A stretch of DNA of 64,000 bases from Epiperipatus broadwayi (lineage: Eukaryota > Onychophora > Udeonychophora > Euonychophora > Peripatidae): positions 744,001-808,000 of the forward strand of contig JAQFVV010000157.1 in NCBI GenBank assembly GCA_028023455.1, in the 5' to 3' direction. The notes beneath the pieces are model-generated. The model was not told where the DNA came from. It worked only from the letters and a program-made list of their open reading frames with translations, and made no database searches. The position numbers were made by a program, and so were the translations under genes. Positions 11,860 to 23,515 of this stretch are shown here, piece after piece (the stretch's first letter is position 1; every line of letters starts with the position of its first letter).

Positions 11860-13130
11860 ATGTAAAACCTTTAGCTAAGATGAAGACTGGCAATGCATAG
11901 AAAATTAGTGAATTTCTAATTGAACATCTGAATGCTACTATAGACAGTTAGTTGATATTTGTAATATAGTTTATATTTTAGAATAATGCATGATAGATTT
12001 TTATCAGCTTTGATTTCTGAACAATAAATTAAATTTCACAACTAAGGTATTGACTGTGCTAAATGTGTATATATGTAACAAAATACATAGATTTCTATCT
12101 AAAAGCAGTTTGGATTTGCTGTTAGAATGATGAGATTATTATTGGGCAATATATAGGAAAAAAAGTTAATATTTTTTATTTGATAGATCTTGAAAACACA
12201 TTTATTAAAAGAACTTGATTTCCTTGGGGGATGTTTTGAAAAAGAAATAGATTTAGAGGAAAGGTGATTTCTAGAAAATTGTACTTAAGCGAAATAATAT
12301 TTCTTAGTTTTTTCACAAAACAAATAGTTATATGAAAAAGTTATATAAATAAGTGGTGTTTGTTTTTTTTCTTTTTTGTGGGGTTTTTTTGGCAATAATT
12401 ATTCATATGACTTCATAAATGAATTAATTGGATAAGATAAATTATTATTAGGGGATAAGCAAAAAAAGTCATCATATGACATATAATAATTATGGCAGAA
12501 ATCATAAATATTTATTTAGGTTTGATGAAATTAATAGAAAGTTTGGAATGAAAATAAAATACAACTAAAAATGTAAATAAAGATTATTTAAAAAAGGTTA
12601 TTGATGACAAACAGGTACTGATATAGCATATTAATATTTTTAAATGCTGAAAAAGTTGATTAATTAATGATATAAATTCAGCAATGGCAAAAATATTAAA
12701 ATAAAATTTATAACCAGTCAACAATTTTAATATCTTTCAAAGATTATGTAACTATTGAATTTGAATTTGAATAAGAATCTTGAAAAAATTTTTTTTATCT
12801 AGTAGGTAGCTTTTTACAGAGCACAGACATGGAAAATTGAAAAGAAAAGAAAAAGATTGGTGTCTATTAAATATGTGAATTTGGATGACAATGGAAAAAT
12901 AAAATTAGCAGTTCTAACGTTAAAAGTAAGAAGTGGAAAGAAAAAAGTTATTTATTGAGGAAATTGTGACATGAAAAAGAAATTAAAGCTTGCATATGTT
13001 AGAGATTTAAAAAAAAATGAAAGTTATGTAGGAGGGATCTGTACTGAGTAAGCTGGAATTAGAATGTGAAAAATATTAATTTATTTTTGAGATAGAAATA
13101 CCAAGTTTTTAAAGAGAAGAACAAAGAATG
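11860..13130 (+). pseudogene. Heavily decayed RTE-type LINE reverse transcriptase
   Basis: Pieces of a reverse transcriptase can be read through many stops and frameshifts. AKMKTGNA near 11875 corresponds to the family's KMKNGKA region. NIFYLIDLEN near 12160 is the palm-1 region (usual LEKAFD), followed by FPWGMF. AQTWKIEKK near 12820 corresponds to the conserved ETWTLKK C-terminal motif. The + strand is A/G-rich, as expected for a LINE sense strand. No catalytic YADD box was located, probably lost between 12300 and 12600. RTE assignment rests on the motif order and on the better preserved RTE copy just to the right. Age and frame damage make this call moderate. Confidence 0.5.
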
Positions 13131-13134
13131 CAAA

Positions 13135-14260
13135 AGTTTGAAAAAAAAAGAAAATTACTTAATGAGAAAACTAAAGTCTCACATCTATATACTACTTTTA
13201 TTATTGCAAGTCCATATGATACATCCATTATTAAATGTGCTCTTAACCAGTTTAATTAAAATTCCCATGGCAGCATTATTTGAAATATAGAACAAGAAAA
13301 AAAAAACAAAATTGTCTTGGTTTATATGAAAAATCAGGTTTTTATTTCTTTTTCAGTATAGAAGTTTTAAATTTCTATAGTTTCTTCAGAAAAGACTTGC
13401 ATGGGTAAATGATGTGCATTTTATTTAGCAAAGAAAGAAACAAAAACATAATAAGGAAAATACAATTAAACAATGTTAAGTGTACTGAATAGTCTCTTTA
13501 ACAACTTTCACCCTCAAAGGCTGTGATTATTTTTTAAGGTTAGTAGAAATATCAATTTTATTCATTTTAATAAATTCTATATAGGTATTGAAGTCAGCAT
13601 TGCCATCAATCATAACAGTATATAGCTATTGCACTATAGCAGTTTCACAATTAACATCATATCAATAGTTGAATCAACTAATGTCATCAGTTTCTTTCAA
13701 ACTAATATAGATCTTATGATGTATTATATTAATCTGGCTTAAATCTTTCACATTCTCTCAAAATCTTTTACAATTATTTTTTATCGTGTAAACAAAATTA
13801 ATTGATTTTCTGTATTTTCTCTTGCTAATTAACTAATGAGCATCTATATTATTGTGGATACTTCAACTGTCTATATGCTTATTTTTAGTATGTTTAAACA
13901 GTAAGTTAAATACAATTTCTTTTATTATTTCTTTGATAAATATATCTTTGCAATGTATGACAATTTATTAAGAAACATGAACTTTTTCTCAGTAGTTTAT
14001 TATTTCTCACATTTAGTTTTAATTTTTTATTCTTTAAATGTCATGAAAACTTCAACAGAATGTTGGACAGCTTGTAAATTTATTATGAATTTTAACATAC
14101 TCTTCTACTGAAGAGGACTCCTACTATAAAAAAGTGGTATATCTATACTATGTTTTTTTTTAAGAATATTGGTTATGAAATGTCAGATATACAAATATTC
14201 ATTTTTCTATTTCATACATACTTCTTATATGATAAAGCTACTGCTCTCTTCATTGTTATA
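13135..14260. other. AT-rich stretch without recognised features
   Basis: Nothing supported on either strand between the two LINE remnants. Confidence 0.5.
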
Positions 14261-14264
14261 TAAT

Positions 14265-14885
14265 TTTATTATAAAGATTGATTATGATGAGTTAGAAGAA
14301 GTTAACAGCTACAAATACCTTGGTCAGATTATTAATACAGATGGAAGCATAATGGATGAAATTAATCATAGAATTAAACTTGGTTGGAATGCTTTTGGTA
14401 GAAATAACTTTATACTAAAGGGAAATATACCTATGTGTTTGAAAAGAAAGGTTTTTAATAAATATGTTTTACCAGTTCTTATTTATGGATCTTAGACTTG
14501 GACACTTAATAGAAGAGCAATACAGAGACTTCAGACCACTCAAAGAAATATGGAGAGATGCATGTTGAGAGTAACAAGAAGAGATCGAAAACTCAATATA
14601 TGGGTAAGAGAACAAATGTGTTACTGACCTCATTGAAAAAATTAAAAGACAAGTGGAGTTGGGATGGACATATTGCTAGAAGAGCTGATAATAGATGGAT
14701 AACTGAAATCTTAAACTGGATTCCAAGAGATTGTAAAAGACCCAGAAAGAGACCACATGTGAGATGGATGGGTGAAATAAGAAAGTGTGCAGGGATGATG
14801 TGGAGAAGAGAAGCTAAAGATCAGAGAAGATGGATTGAACTTCTAGAGACCATCTTCCTTTAGTGGATTGATAATGGTTGTTGAT
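14265..14885 (+). pseudogene. RTE-type LINE, 3' end of reverse transcriptase
   Basis: A 5'-truncated copy of an RTE-like LINE. The first open part reads ELEEVNSYKYLGQIINTDGS and continues to VLPVLIYGS, a TAG stop near 14493 and then TWTL: the conserved YLG...ETWTL region downstream of the catalytic core. After a frame change the C-terminus reads WDGHIARRADNRWI...RPRKRPHVRWMGEIRK...WIELLE, typical of the protein annotated in many animals as craniofacial development protein 2-like. The sequence ends GATAATGGTTGTTGATGATG, an ATG-rich microsatellite tail seen at RTE 3' ends. A second copy lies inverted at 39892-40335. Truncation upstream of about 14265 and the in-frame stop mean it is dead. Confidence 0.85.
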
Positions 14886-14889
14886 GATG

Positions 14890-15795
14890 ATATGAATGTT
14901 AGAGTATTTTTAATTATTTATATTTTTAAAAAATCTGATATTGTAATACACTAGATTTAAAATCTATATTTAAGATGGGAACATGATATTATTTATAGCT
15001 TAATAAATGACTAATAATAGTTAGTCATGTATTTATGTGAACTGGATGGTATCAAAGATGAAAGTTTGACACAAATCAAATTATTAATAATGAACTTTTC
15101 ATCTTATTTCTACAAATAGTAAAGAGTAAGTTTTAGTAATATAACAACGATTAAAGAATTTATAACAATATTAATGTTTAACAAATTTTTTTTTATTGAT
15201 ATACCAAAACTGAAAATTTTAAAAGGGATTTTATTTGAAGAGTATTTTTTATTATTATTATAAATTAGCACTTTTTAAAATTATTATAAGATTGCTATTG
15301 GTTAATTAATGCATTTTTTTTAATTCTTAGTTTGAAAAAAAATTTTGAATTTTATTAATCCATTATAAATTATGCAGGATTTTGCATTAAATTTGATTAA
15401 TGTACTATAGTCTGTAGAAGCAGCAATTATTATGTAGAAACAAAATCAGTTATTTTTGTAATTATTGTATGTTCATTTTGGTTTAATGATTTTTATAAAA
15501 AAATGAAATCTATATAATAAGGAGTGTATAGATTCTAGCATTTATTTTCAATTTAATTAAAATTTTGAATAATGAAATGCTTGTGAATGAATATTTCAGA
15601 ATAAGAAAAATTATGAATTATTATTTTTATCCAAAAGAAATACATTATTGAAATGACATTCAATAGCTTATCACAACTTAACCTCAGCCCAATTTATAGA
15701 TAACACTTTTGGAAGTTTTTGTTTATATTGATATAATATTACATATTTAAGCAATAAGTTACATTAAGTTTATATAATTTATTATTTTGTTAAAT
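14890..15795. other. AT-rich stretch without recognised features
   Basis: No motif or repeat pair recognised. Confidence 0.5.
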
Positions 15796-15800
15796 AGTAT

Positions 15801-15968
15801 ACTAAACAATCAGGGCACAATTTCATACCCGCTAACCCCGTTATTTTATGCTCAGAACCAAACGACTACAGGAGAAAGATAAAAGAGGCATTCTACATTA
15901 ACAGAGACATCCATGCAATCAACAGAAGAGACACGTGCTTCGACATTTCGAAAAAATGGGCTACTTAA
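15801..15968 (+). pseudogene. Penelope-like element, C-terminal tail of GIY-YIG region
   Basis: An open frame of 55 codons ends at TAA 15966-15968. It reads TKQSGHNFIPANPVILCSEP, then NDYRRKIKEAFYIN and RRDTCFDISKKWAT. This is the region C-terminal to the GIY-YIG endonuclease in Penelope-like elements, where SGHNF, R..KEA.YI and the final KKW are conserved. It is close to the C-terminus of the - strand copy at 51512-51835 (SGHNFTPANSVILCTESNDH...FDISKKWNT), so the two belong to one family. Everything 5' of it, including the reverse transcriptase, is missing. Confidence 0.85.
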
Positions 15969-16021
15969 CAGTAACTCATTTGAATATTCTCATTTACATA
16001 TATCAAGTACATTTTCACGAA

Positions 16022-16062
16022 GGCTATGAGTATGAGGCACGGTTCCTCGAAAACGTTCAGCC
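16022..16062 (+). other. Conserved stem-loop after Penelope frame (hammerhead-like)
   Basis: An outer GGCT/AGCC stem encloses TATGAGG, a CACGGTT loop, CCTCG and AAAACGTTC. It lies 53 bases after the Penelope stop. The copy near 51420-51463 keeps TATGA and AAAACGTTCA but has a different, still self-complementary inner stem. Penelope-like elements are known to carry hammerhead ribozymes; here the CUGAUGA box is altered (ATGAGTATGA), so this is a degenerate candidate. Confidence 0.4.
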
Positions 16063-16134
16063 AAATTTATTACTAACTATATTTTTCTCTAATAATTTAC
16101 AATTAAGTATTTTTCATTTTTACAAATAAGGAGA

Positions 16135-16920
16135 AATTAAAACCACATTTATAACACATATATAACATATTGTGACATGTATTTTGTAATAAGATTTATT
16201 TTAAATCAATTCCATGCAAGTGTATGAACTAGGAAAGCAAACTAATTTTATTACTAGTCATACTAAACAATAGAATTTTATTTTATTGAAGATAATTAAG
16301 TGTAAATAGTTTACATCATAAAATATGTTTATAATAATTATGAAGTTAAGTTATAAAGATAGTTTAATGCATATAGCATGTTACGATGTGTAATATTGTA
16401 TTCTATCTATCTATTAAAGGGTATCTTTTTCTAATATTAAATTATTTACTAATTGAATTTAGGTCTGAGAATTATTTTAAAACATAAAGAAACCTTTAAA
16501 ATACAGACAGCCTTTGACTTTCATAAATTTGATTTTTGTAAATATGACTTTCATAAACAATTTTTTGCATATATATAAAATACAACTATTAAAAAAAAGT
16601 GTCATCACAGTTCTCATTTTTTATAGGTCTCTTACTATATAAATATCTCTTATATTATGCTTATTTTTATTTATTAAAAAATATTTTTATACTTTACATC
16701 ACTGTAATAAATTAATAAATATTTAGCCATTTAAAAAACAGAAAAGGCTTTCATTGATTTAAATATTTTTATTCTAGCTTAACTTTTTCAATACTGCTAG
16801 TATTATAATCATAGCTTTATACACTTAATTTCGCTAAAATCTCATATGTATTTGTTTATTGTTTATAGGATTTGCATAAAATTGAATTTGTTGTTTTATT
16901 TATATTTACATCTATCTAAA
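16135..16920. other. AT-rich stretch without recognised features
   Basis: Nothing supported. Confidence 0.5.
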
Positions 16921-16924
16921 AGAT

Positions 16925-17440
16925 GTTAGAGAGTCCATTTTTTGGATAGAGGGATCCTAGCTTGTCTTTGGCTATAGTCCATGTCTCCTTCACCTTTCTC
17001 TGTTGTCTCTCTCAATGCATATAATGTCTGCTTTAGAAACATCAAATTTTGACCTGACTGTAGGTTGTGCTCAAAAATATCGATGAGTATTCACTGCTTC
17101 TTTTTTTCCTGTGGTATAAGTAATTGTGTTGGGTCCATCTTATGGATAGGTTTGCCATAGTTTCTCTGTAGTATGCATTTGTGCAATTTGATTATTTGCA
17201 TGCTATTTTATATACTACTTGATGTGCAACATCCTTAGTTAACTTATTTAAAGAAGGAAGCAACTGGAAAGTTGTTATATTTATATGCACATATATTTCT
17301 TAATTTCTGGATGATCTTTGATATGTAAGGTAGATTAGTCCATTTTTTCCCCTCAGACTGGAGTCCTACCAGATTCTTAACTTTGCTGTAGAATTTTTCT
17401 TTTATAGCATTAATTTTTGTGAAGTCATATGTAAAATTTG
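16925..17440 (-). pseudogene. Penelope-like element GIY-YIG endonuclease region
   Basis: Read on the - strand with frame changes, the sequence gives LPYISKIIQKLRNIC and then KLTKDVAHQVVYKIACK. Next come NAYYRETMANLSIRWTQHNY, EYSSIF and FEHNLQSGQN, and near the end VKETWTIAKDKLGSLYPKNG. This is the order of the linker and GIY-YIG domain of Penelope-like proteins: the LPY linker, V.Y.I.C, Y.GET.R.L..R...H, a late S.....EH....GH and the KE.W.I helix. The YYRET change replaces the usual Gly of the YIGET motif. No reverse transcriptase accompanies it. It differs in sequence from the 15.8-kb/51.5-kb family, so a second Penelope lineage is likely. Confidence is moderate because two frames are needed. 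Confidence 0.65.
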
Positions 17441-17444
17441 AAGT

Positions 17445-18975
17445 CCCAAAAAAGATTACTTATGCAAACTGAGACCCATTCATTAATATTTGTTATTAAA
17501 TTTCACTAATAACAAGTATTATTGAAATTCAACAACTGTCCTTGGAGGGGTGGGGGATAATTTTGTTAAATGGTTTAAAAATATATTTAAAGATTATTTT
17601 ACTGTAAATACCACAATGATTATCATTGATACTGATGCAATATGAATAAAAATAGAATTTAAATGAATGCTTTAAAGCATCTGAAAATAACATTGTTATA
17701 AAAAAAAGAAAAAGGATAATTACTTGAATTTCAAATATAATACCAATAATTCTTTATTTTCAGAAATAGCTGCAGTTGTTTTTATATATAAAAAAATATT
17801 TAGTTATTTATAGGAAGGTCATAAAGCTATAAGTAAAATATAATAAATACTAAAATTTAAAGTGATTGCTCTAAGGATCAGTCATTTCATCAAATTGTTA
17901 TTTTTCACAAATAAAATTTTATGATTATTTACATATAAGTTTAAGTTCTCTTCATGAAGGCAGGTTACTCTAATTAGACAATAAGATATGACTGACTAAT
18001 AATAATTGATGATCATTGGTAATACCACAGCTTGCCACCTCCATATTAATGATATTCAACAATTATTTCCCCTTTTTGAGATACTTTTATTAATATGGCT
18101 AAAATCAGTTTTTCAAAAGAATTAATACAATAATCAGATATCTGAAACAAGTAGTATATATATCTCAAGGTAATGATGGCATTGTTAGGATGCATTCTTT
18201 GAAAATAATTTAAATCTAATACAAATACTAATCATTTATCTCAAGAATTTTTAATAAATTTAATAATTAATGGAAGCAAGCTTTAAACTATAATTGTAGC
18301 CATATTGAAAAGAATAGAAAAATAATAATTTTATTCTTTCTAAAATATAATTTATTGTACATTGAAAGAATACTTGTTTATCTAACATAACTCTATCAAA
18401 ATATAAGGTATATTGCCATTACTGAATATTTTACATCCCTGTTTAGTATTCTTAAAAATTTCTGGACGTTTCTTTAAGTAAATCTTGTTTTCAACATTTC
18501 TTAAAATATTTTGATGTAACAATTGTAGGACAAATTATGCAGAAATATGTTAATGTTAAGTGGATATACCGATAAGTCAGTTCAGAATGAGTTGTGAAGT
18601 TATTGATTTATTAAATATTTTAAAATTTATCAAAGATTAAGACCACTAATTTGGAATTATATGATGTAACCAACTTCAAAATCTGATAATGGTTATACAT
18701 TATAATAATATTACTGATGGTCATTATAATTTTTTTCCAGTGATCTGTATAATGATTTAGTATCTTGAACCCCAGGATATTTGAGCTTAGTCTTTCCAAC
18801 TGATGCAAGCATTTAAAATAGTGTAAAGAATTAATTAGAATATTTTTAAAAGAAGGAAGAAAAAAAACTTGACAAAAACAGATAATGATTACGTTTCTTT
18901 AATGTCTTTGCTATAAATTTTTTATTTATTTATTAAAGGCCATTCAATTGCTTCACTTTATTCACAATAACCAAA
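17445..18975. other. AT-rich stretch without recognised features
   Basis: No domain, RNA gene or repeat pair is supported. Confidence 0.5.
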
Positions 18976-19069
18976 TTCTAATAGTATGAATACTGAAGCC
19001 TACCGTCTGATAGTGCTCTTTTTTGCCCAATTCACATCAATATACCGATTCACTGGCCGTTTGTTTGTT

Positions 19070-19260
19070 TATATAATATTATGGTAAAAGATTTTATTTT
19101 TTTTCAACCGGTTTTTATTATTTTTTCATCGGTGATGGTAAGCCACCAAAGTTTTTTTTTATTACATAATATTACGGTAAAAGTTTTTTTTTTTTTTCAA
19201 CTGGTTTTTAATTTTTTTTTGGCAGTGACGGTAAACCACCAAAGTTTTTTTTTTATTATT
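19070..19260 (+). repeat. Degenerate tandem repeat, about 97-bp unit
   Basis: Two units each read ATAATATTA(T/C)GGTAAAAG, poly-T, CAAC(C/T)GGTTTTTA, poly-T, G(T/A)GA(T/C)GGTAA(G/A)CCACC AAAG and poly-T. They differ mainly in poly-T length. A third partial ACGGTAAACC occurs near 19380. Confidence 0.6.
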
Positions 19261-19294
19261 CCACCCGGGTTTTTTTTGTTTTTAATAAACAAAT

Positions 19295-20050
19295 GCTTTG
19301 TTTTTAGATGGTCTAGGGGTATTGGTTTGTTTGTAAATTAATGACTAACTGTCCGTAGGTTTCTTTACATAATATTACTTACGGTAAACCAAATTTTTTT
19401 TTCATACGGTTTTTTTTTTTTTTTGGTTCTGTTTTTTTAAAGAAACAAACACTTTTTTAGATGGTGTGGGGGTGTTGGCTTGCTTTTAAATTATCAATTA
19501 ATGCTCTGTCAGTTTGTTTACACAAAAATACGGTAACAAACACTTTGTTGTTTTTAGATGGTGGAGGGGGGGGTTGGTTGTTTGCTTTTAACTTATCTTT
19601 TTTTTTTTGTTGATGTTTTGATTTGCTGAAAGACTTCAACAATTCGGTACTTTTGAATAAACCAACACTTGGTTTTTTTAGAGGGTGGAGGGGAGAGGGG
19701 TTGTTTTGATTTTGAATTGTCATCTTTTTTTTTTTTGTTAATTTATTACGAGGCTTTTTTTTTGTTTCAAATCTTTACGCTACAGAAAGCTTTATATGAT
19801 AGCGAAAAGTTCTTCCTTAATTTTTTGGGCCTTTAATTTTAAAAAAAGACATAAACAGTTCGTTTTTAAAGAACACTTTTTTTTTAAGCCGGGGGAGGTG
19901 GGGTGGCAGGGAAGGTTTGTTTTGATTTTTAATTATCGACTTCTTTTTGGATTTTCTTTTTGAACATTTTATTATGTTACCGCACAGTTCTTTATTATTA
20001 TTATTTTTTTTTTTGGTGGGGCCTTTTGAATAAACTCTTAAACACTTCTT
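19295..20050 (+). repeat. Degenerate array of G-rich cores separated by T-tracts
   Basis: At least five cores recur at about 19305, 19457, 19555, 19678 and 19888, and a weaker one at about 20012. Each is preceded by AACA(A/C)(A)CACTT-like sequence and a T-run, then TTTTTAGATGGTGGAGGGG or a variant, then TTGTTTTGATTTTTAATTAT or a variant. Spacing is irregular, 100-210 bp. Several cores contain three or four G-runs (for example GGGTGGAGGGGAGAGGGG at 19683) and could form G-quadruplexes. Open frames across this array, such as 19457-19723 (-), are by-products of the repeats. Confidence 0.6.
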
Positions 20051-20412
20051 TTTTTTTTTTGGTATAATAAAATATTACCTACTTTAACTGTTAATGAAAC
20101 TTATCAAATATTACCTACCTACTTTATAATCATGTGAACAACAAAAACAACAACAAGTTTCCCCATAAAATAATTTATTGAATCAAAAAGAAACGAAACT
20201 TTGGACAAGTTGTGAAGCAAAACAAGTAAAAAAAAACACCACCATTTACGGGGGCATAAAAAACAGCAGCCAAAAGTAACACGCAAATAAAATAACAGGG
20301 AAGCCTCAAAGCTGTAAGTAACGGGATTTTGGAGCCTTCAACCAACAACTTCCCTTACGCAGACCTACATAGGTACACTTGCAGGAGTTTCTCTTTCTGG
20401 GAAAACATATTG

Positions 20413-20771
20413 TGTGTCCACTTGTGTGGCCGGCCGGCAATTCACTCAGCTTCGACCAATTCGGACAACTTGCAGACGACATTTGACAGTTCTCGCATGG
20501 ATTCACGCGTAAACAGGTATTTGCGTGCGAAATTGGAAAAAAACTCTGCTGAAAAGAACCTTTTCAAGTTGTGTGCAGTTCAAAAGCATAGGGAAGCATG
20601 TGTGATGACATGACAATTCTTAATATGGAATACTAATTCCACTACGCTTTCTAAAAAATTTCCGACAATGAATTTTTGCAGAGTTTCATCTCTTTCAAAT
20701 ACAGCCACCATCAAATCAGACCGTAGCAAGAGTTCAAGAGCGCTCACTTGACGAATACTGTCGCAATGCAA
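20413..20771 (-). pseudogene. Unrecognised coding-like frame inside TIR element A
   Basis: One - strand frame stays open from 20771 to a TGA at 20580-20582 and, in the same frame, to another TGA near 20413. The first part includes SALELLLRSDLMVAVFERDE and FIVGNFLESVVELVFHIKN; after the stop come RFFSAEFFSNFARKYL and RELSNVVCKLSELVEAE. The composition is protein-like, amphipathic and leucine-rich, and the base composition is richer in G+C than the surroundings. No family is recognised. It could be a captured host exon, a transposase remnant or chance. There is no start ATG near 20771; a TGA immediately precedes it. Confidence 0.3.
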
Positions 20772-20954
20772 TGGTCATAGTATTTTGTTACATAATCGTA
20801 GAATACATTGCCCTCAGGCGGCCTGTTATGGCTCAAAAAACACCTTTTGCACTGTCAGCCATAAGTTAAGGCCGCTAAAACGATATATTGATGTTCATTT
20901 TATGAAAAACAGCGCCATCAGATGGAAGAGTTCGGTTTTCATACTATTACCAAC

Positions 20955-22350
20955 AAAATATTTTTAGAGATGAAATTAAAGTAAATGAAATAAAATTTGA
21001 CTATTACCTAATTACTATGCTATAATAGTATTGTTAACTATGTGCTAAATATTAAATCAAAAAGGAATTGTTAATTTTGCTTTATTCTTTCAAAATATCT
21101 ATATTGTGATTATAAACTTAAATTCATATTTACTTTTGTTCATTAGTAATACATTCCAGAGGAAGTGCTAGGTCTTGTTGATGTTTCAGGTCTTGTTTAT
21201 GAATCTCTTTTCAATAACAAATAATTGATTTTTATTTTTCCAACAGTCACTGTCTTGATTCTCTGTATTTCTGCAGAGATTCATCAAATAATTACTTTAT
21301 ATAAAAATTTTCTGAATAATCATAGCATTTGATATTAATTTTTTTGAAAATTAATAAATCTATTGAAGGAAAATATATTGCAAAACTAACCTAAAAAAAA
21401 AAACTTGACTAATAAAAAAATAATAAAATAATCAGGATTGTCTTGAGTAAAAAAAAAAACACTTTTATCTTATATTTGATAGTATAATGAATGTGATACA
21501 GGAAATAGATAATTCTAGAATTAGATAAGGAAGTGAATGTTTTGACATTTTTTTGCAAAACTTCACAATTGAATCTGATAATAGTGATCTGAAAGAACAA
21601 AACCATTGACCCAACATTAAATGTAATAACTGGAAATAAAAATAGTAACATTTTGATGTTAAAATTAAAAAACTCCAATTCAGGAAAGTATAATTCTTCT
21701 AGATAGAAAAAAATATTTTGCTTATAGATAAAATCTCTTAGAATGTGACATGTATGCTTAAATGCACATACATATGTATGTATAAACTTATAGAGAGAAA
21801 AAGTTATAAGTTAAATAAATTAAAGAATTTAAAAGACTGATTCTTTTAAAATTAGTATGTAAAAGATTTATAACTTTATGATTAGAAAAAGATTATTTTC
21901 TAAAATGAACAATAGTCTAATTAAATAGAGTAGAATGCATCATTAATGAAATAAAACAATTAAAGGAATTTGAGTTAGATTTTCTTTATAAGATAAATGA
22001 CAAGCTATAAAAATAACTGTTTAATTAAAGAAAGATAATATGTAAATTCTTGTATGGAGATTAAAATGAAAAATTATCTGAGCAGATGGACAGAGTACTA
22101 GCCAATTAATTGAAGGGATTTAAAACAATGAATGCCTCAATACTAATGGGATGAACAAGAGGACACTCGATTCTTAGAGCTTCATCTGTGTACACGGACA
22201 TATATGTTGGAGCAGAATGTCTCCCTTAGCACAGTGACTTCAAGTGTGGAGATCTGGCCTCTGAACATGAGAACAGTCAGCTAGGATTCTTACAGATCAT
22301 ACTAACCTAAATTATTATTTATATATGCCTTCAAGCCTTATGTTAATGTT
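20955..22350. other. AT-rich stretch; small GC-richer patch at 22080-22310
   Basis: A mildly GC-richer patch near 22080-22310 has no readable frame or tRNA-like motif. The rest is ordinary AT-rich DNA. Confidence 0.45.
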
Positions 22351-22356
22351 TGAATA

Positions 22357-23515
22357 CACCTAGATCTCATTTTATGCGGATTATTTTAATGCAATTTTGA
22401 AGTTATGTGATTCATGTTTTTTAATATCTTTTTATGTGGGTTTTCTTTTATGCGATAAAAAAGTTCATATTTCACTATATTTATTAGATATCAAGAAATT
22501 TAAATTATTAATAACTTATTTTGACTTGAAATACTTTTTTTTCTCAAAAATATAACATTATATTAGCAGCTAATGTGAATATGGCCTGAAGCTGTATTTA
22601 GAATCTTAGCTTCTATGTAAATAACCTACTTATACTAATGAGTAAATAATAATAATAGATTTATACTTGCATATAAAAATATTGCAATAAATATTCAAAA
22701 ATTTTAAACTTTTAAAACGTATTTTGTTAGATATAACAGAAATAATAAAATTTTTTAGATTTTAAAAATAAATAATGAAGGTTTTATTGATTTTGTAAAC
22801 TGAAAATAATATTTCTAATGATAATGTATAATCTTTTTGTTTTGATTGCGATCTCATTTTTTTTAATATAGAAACAAAATGTGAACATTTAAAATTTATT
22901 TCAGTAGTAAACAAAAAAAGACAAATTTATTATTTTCTGATACGAAAAATCAGTTAACAAAGAAAAACATCAGAAAATGCTGAAATGTAAGAGTTTCCTG
23001 CAATGAACAATCTCTTAAATTCCAACGAGAGCTAAATAGTTATATGTCTGGATATCGCGACCTTTATAAACAATGAGTAAAATCATCATGCCAAAGTTTA
23101 ATCACCGATTACATTGTTGACAGAAAACCATTAACACAGCACAAGACTGAAAGTGGCGCTAGTTGTACTTAACAGTTCACAAATAAACGCATATTGTCAA
23201 ATAGCGGTAATGATTAAAATACGTATGAAAAAATGTAAAATTAAATATTGTAGTTAATAAAAAAAGTAAAGAAAGTTTGTCTTGTATTAATTTTTTTTAA
23301 ATATTTGAATTTTTTTATTAGTCATACTTTATTTCCCTATTTTTTTAATGCGAATTTTAAAGTAATTTTTCCTTGTAACTTTGCTTTTATGCGATCTCTG
23401 AAAATTACAGAACCTATCCCCCATTTTTCAAGATAAGTTAAGTCTATTTTTGTGCGATTTTTTTAATGCAGGTTTTCTGTGGAACCTATCTACTGCATAA
23501 AACGAGACCCAGGTA
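22357..23515. mobile_element. pogo/Tc1-mariner-like non-autonomous DNA transposon
   Basis: The ends are TIRs flanked by TA: left CACCTAGATCTCATTTTATG from 22357, right (reverse complement) TACCTGGGTCTCGTTTTATG ending at 23515. TA lies immediately outside each (22355-22356 and 23516-23517). Next to both ends, variants of TTTTATGCGG/TTTTATGCGAT recur (near 22370, 22431, 22447, 23389 and 23452), as expected for iterated transposase-binding sites. TA duplications and such ends fit pogo-type Tc1/mariner elements. The 1.16-kb interior is AT-rich with no readable transposase, so it needs a helper or is dead. Confidence 0.65.

Larger units (their letters stand above)
18979..20949. mobile_element. TIR element A: non-autonomous, T-tract/G-rich half plus GC-richer half
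   Basis: The left end TAATAGTATGAATACTGAAG (18979) matches the reverse complement of the right end, TAATAGTATGAAAACCGAAC (ending 20949). Similarity continues for about 46 bp and includes the subterminal CATCTGATGGCGCTG (left GTCTGATAGTGCT). The interior splits in two: 19070-20060 is full of poly-T runs with G-rich cores, and 20160-20900 is GC-richer and more complex. No transposase was recognised. No convincing target duplication is seen beyond a possible TA. The right-hand 70 bases (- strand) share GGCG...ATAT.CGTTT.AG..GGCC with element B at 48789-50317, so the two are probably related. Confidence 0.65.

Noticed and set aside
19457-19723. - strand frame with PPPPP run
   Set aside because: Reads through the G-rich/T-tract repeat array; proline run is only the complement of a G-run.
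20306-20613. Overlapping frames on both strands in element A
   Set aside because: Neither shows a domain; at most one strand can be coding, and the other - frame (20413-20771) is slightly better.
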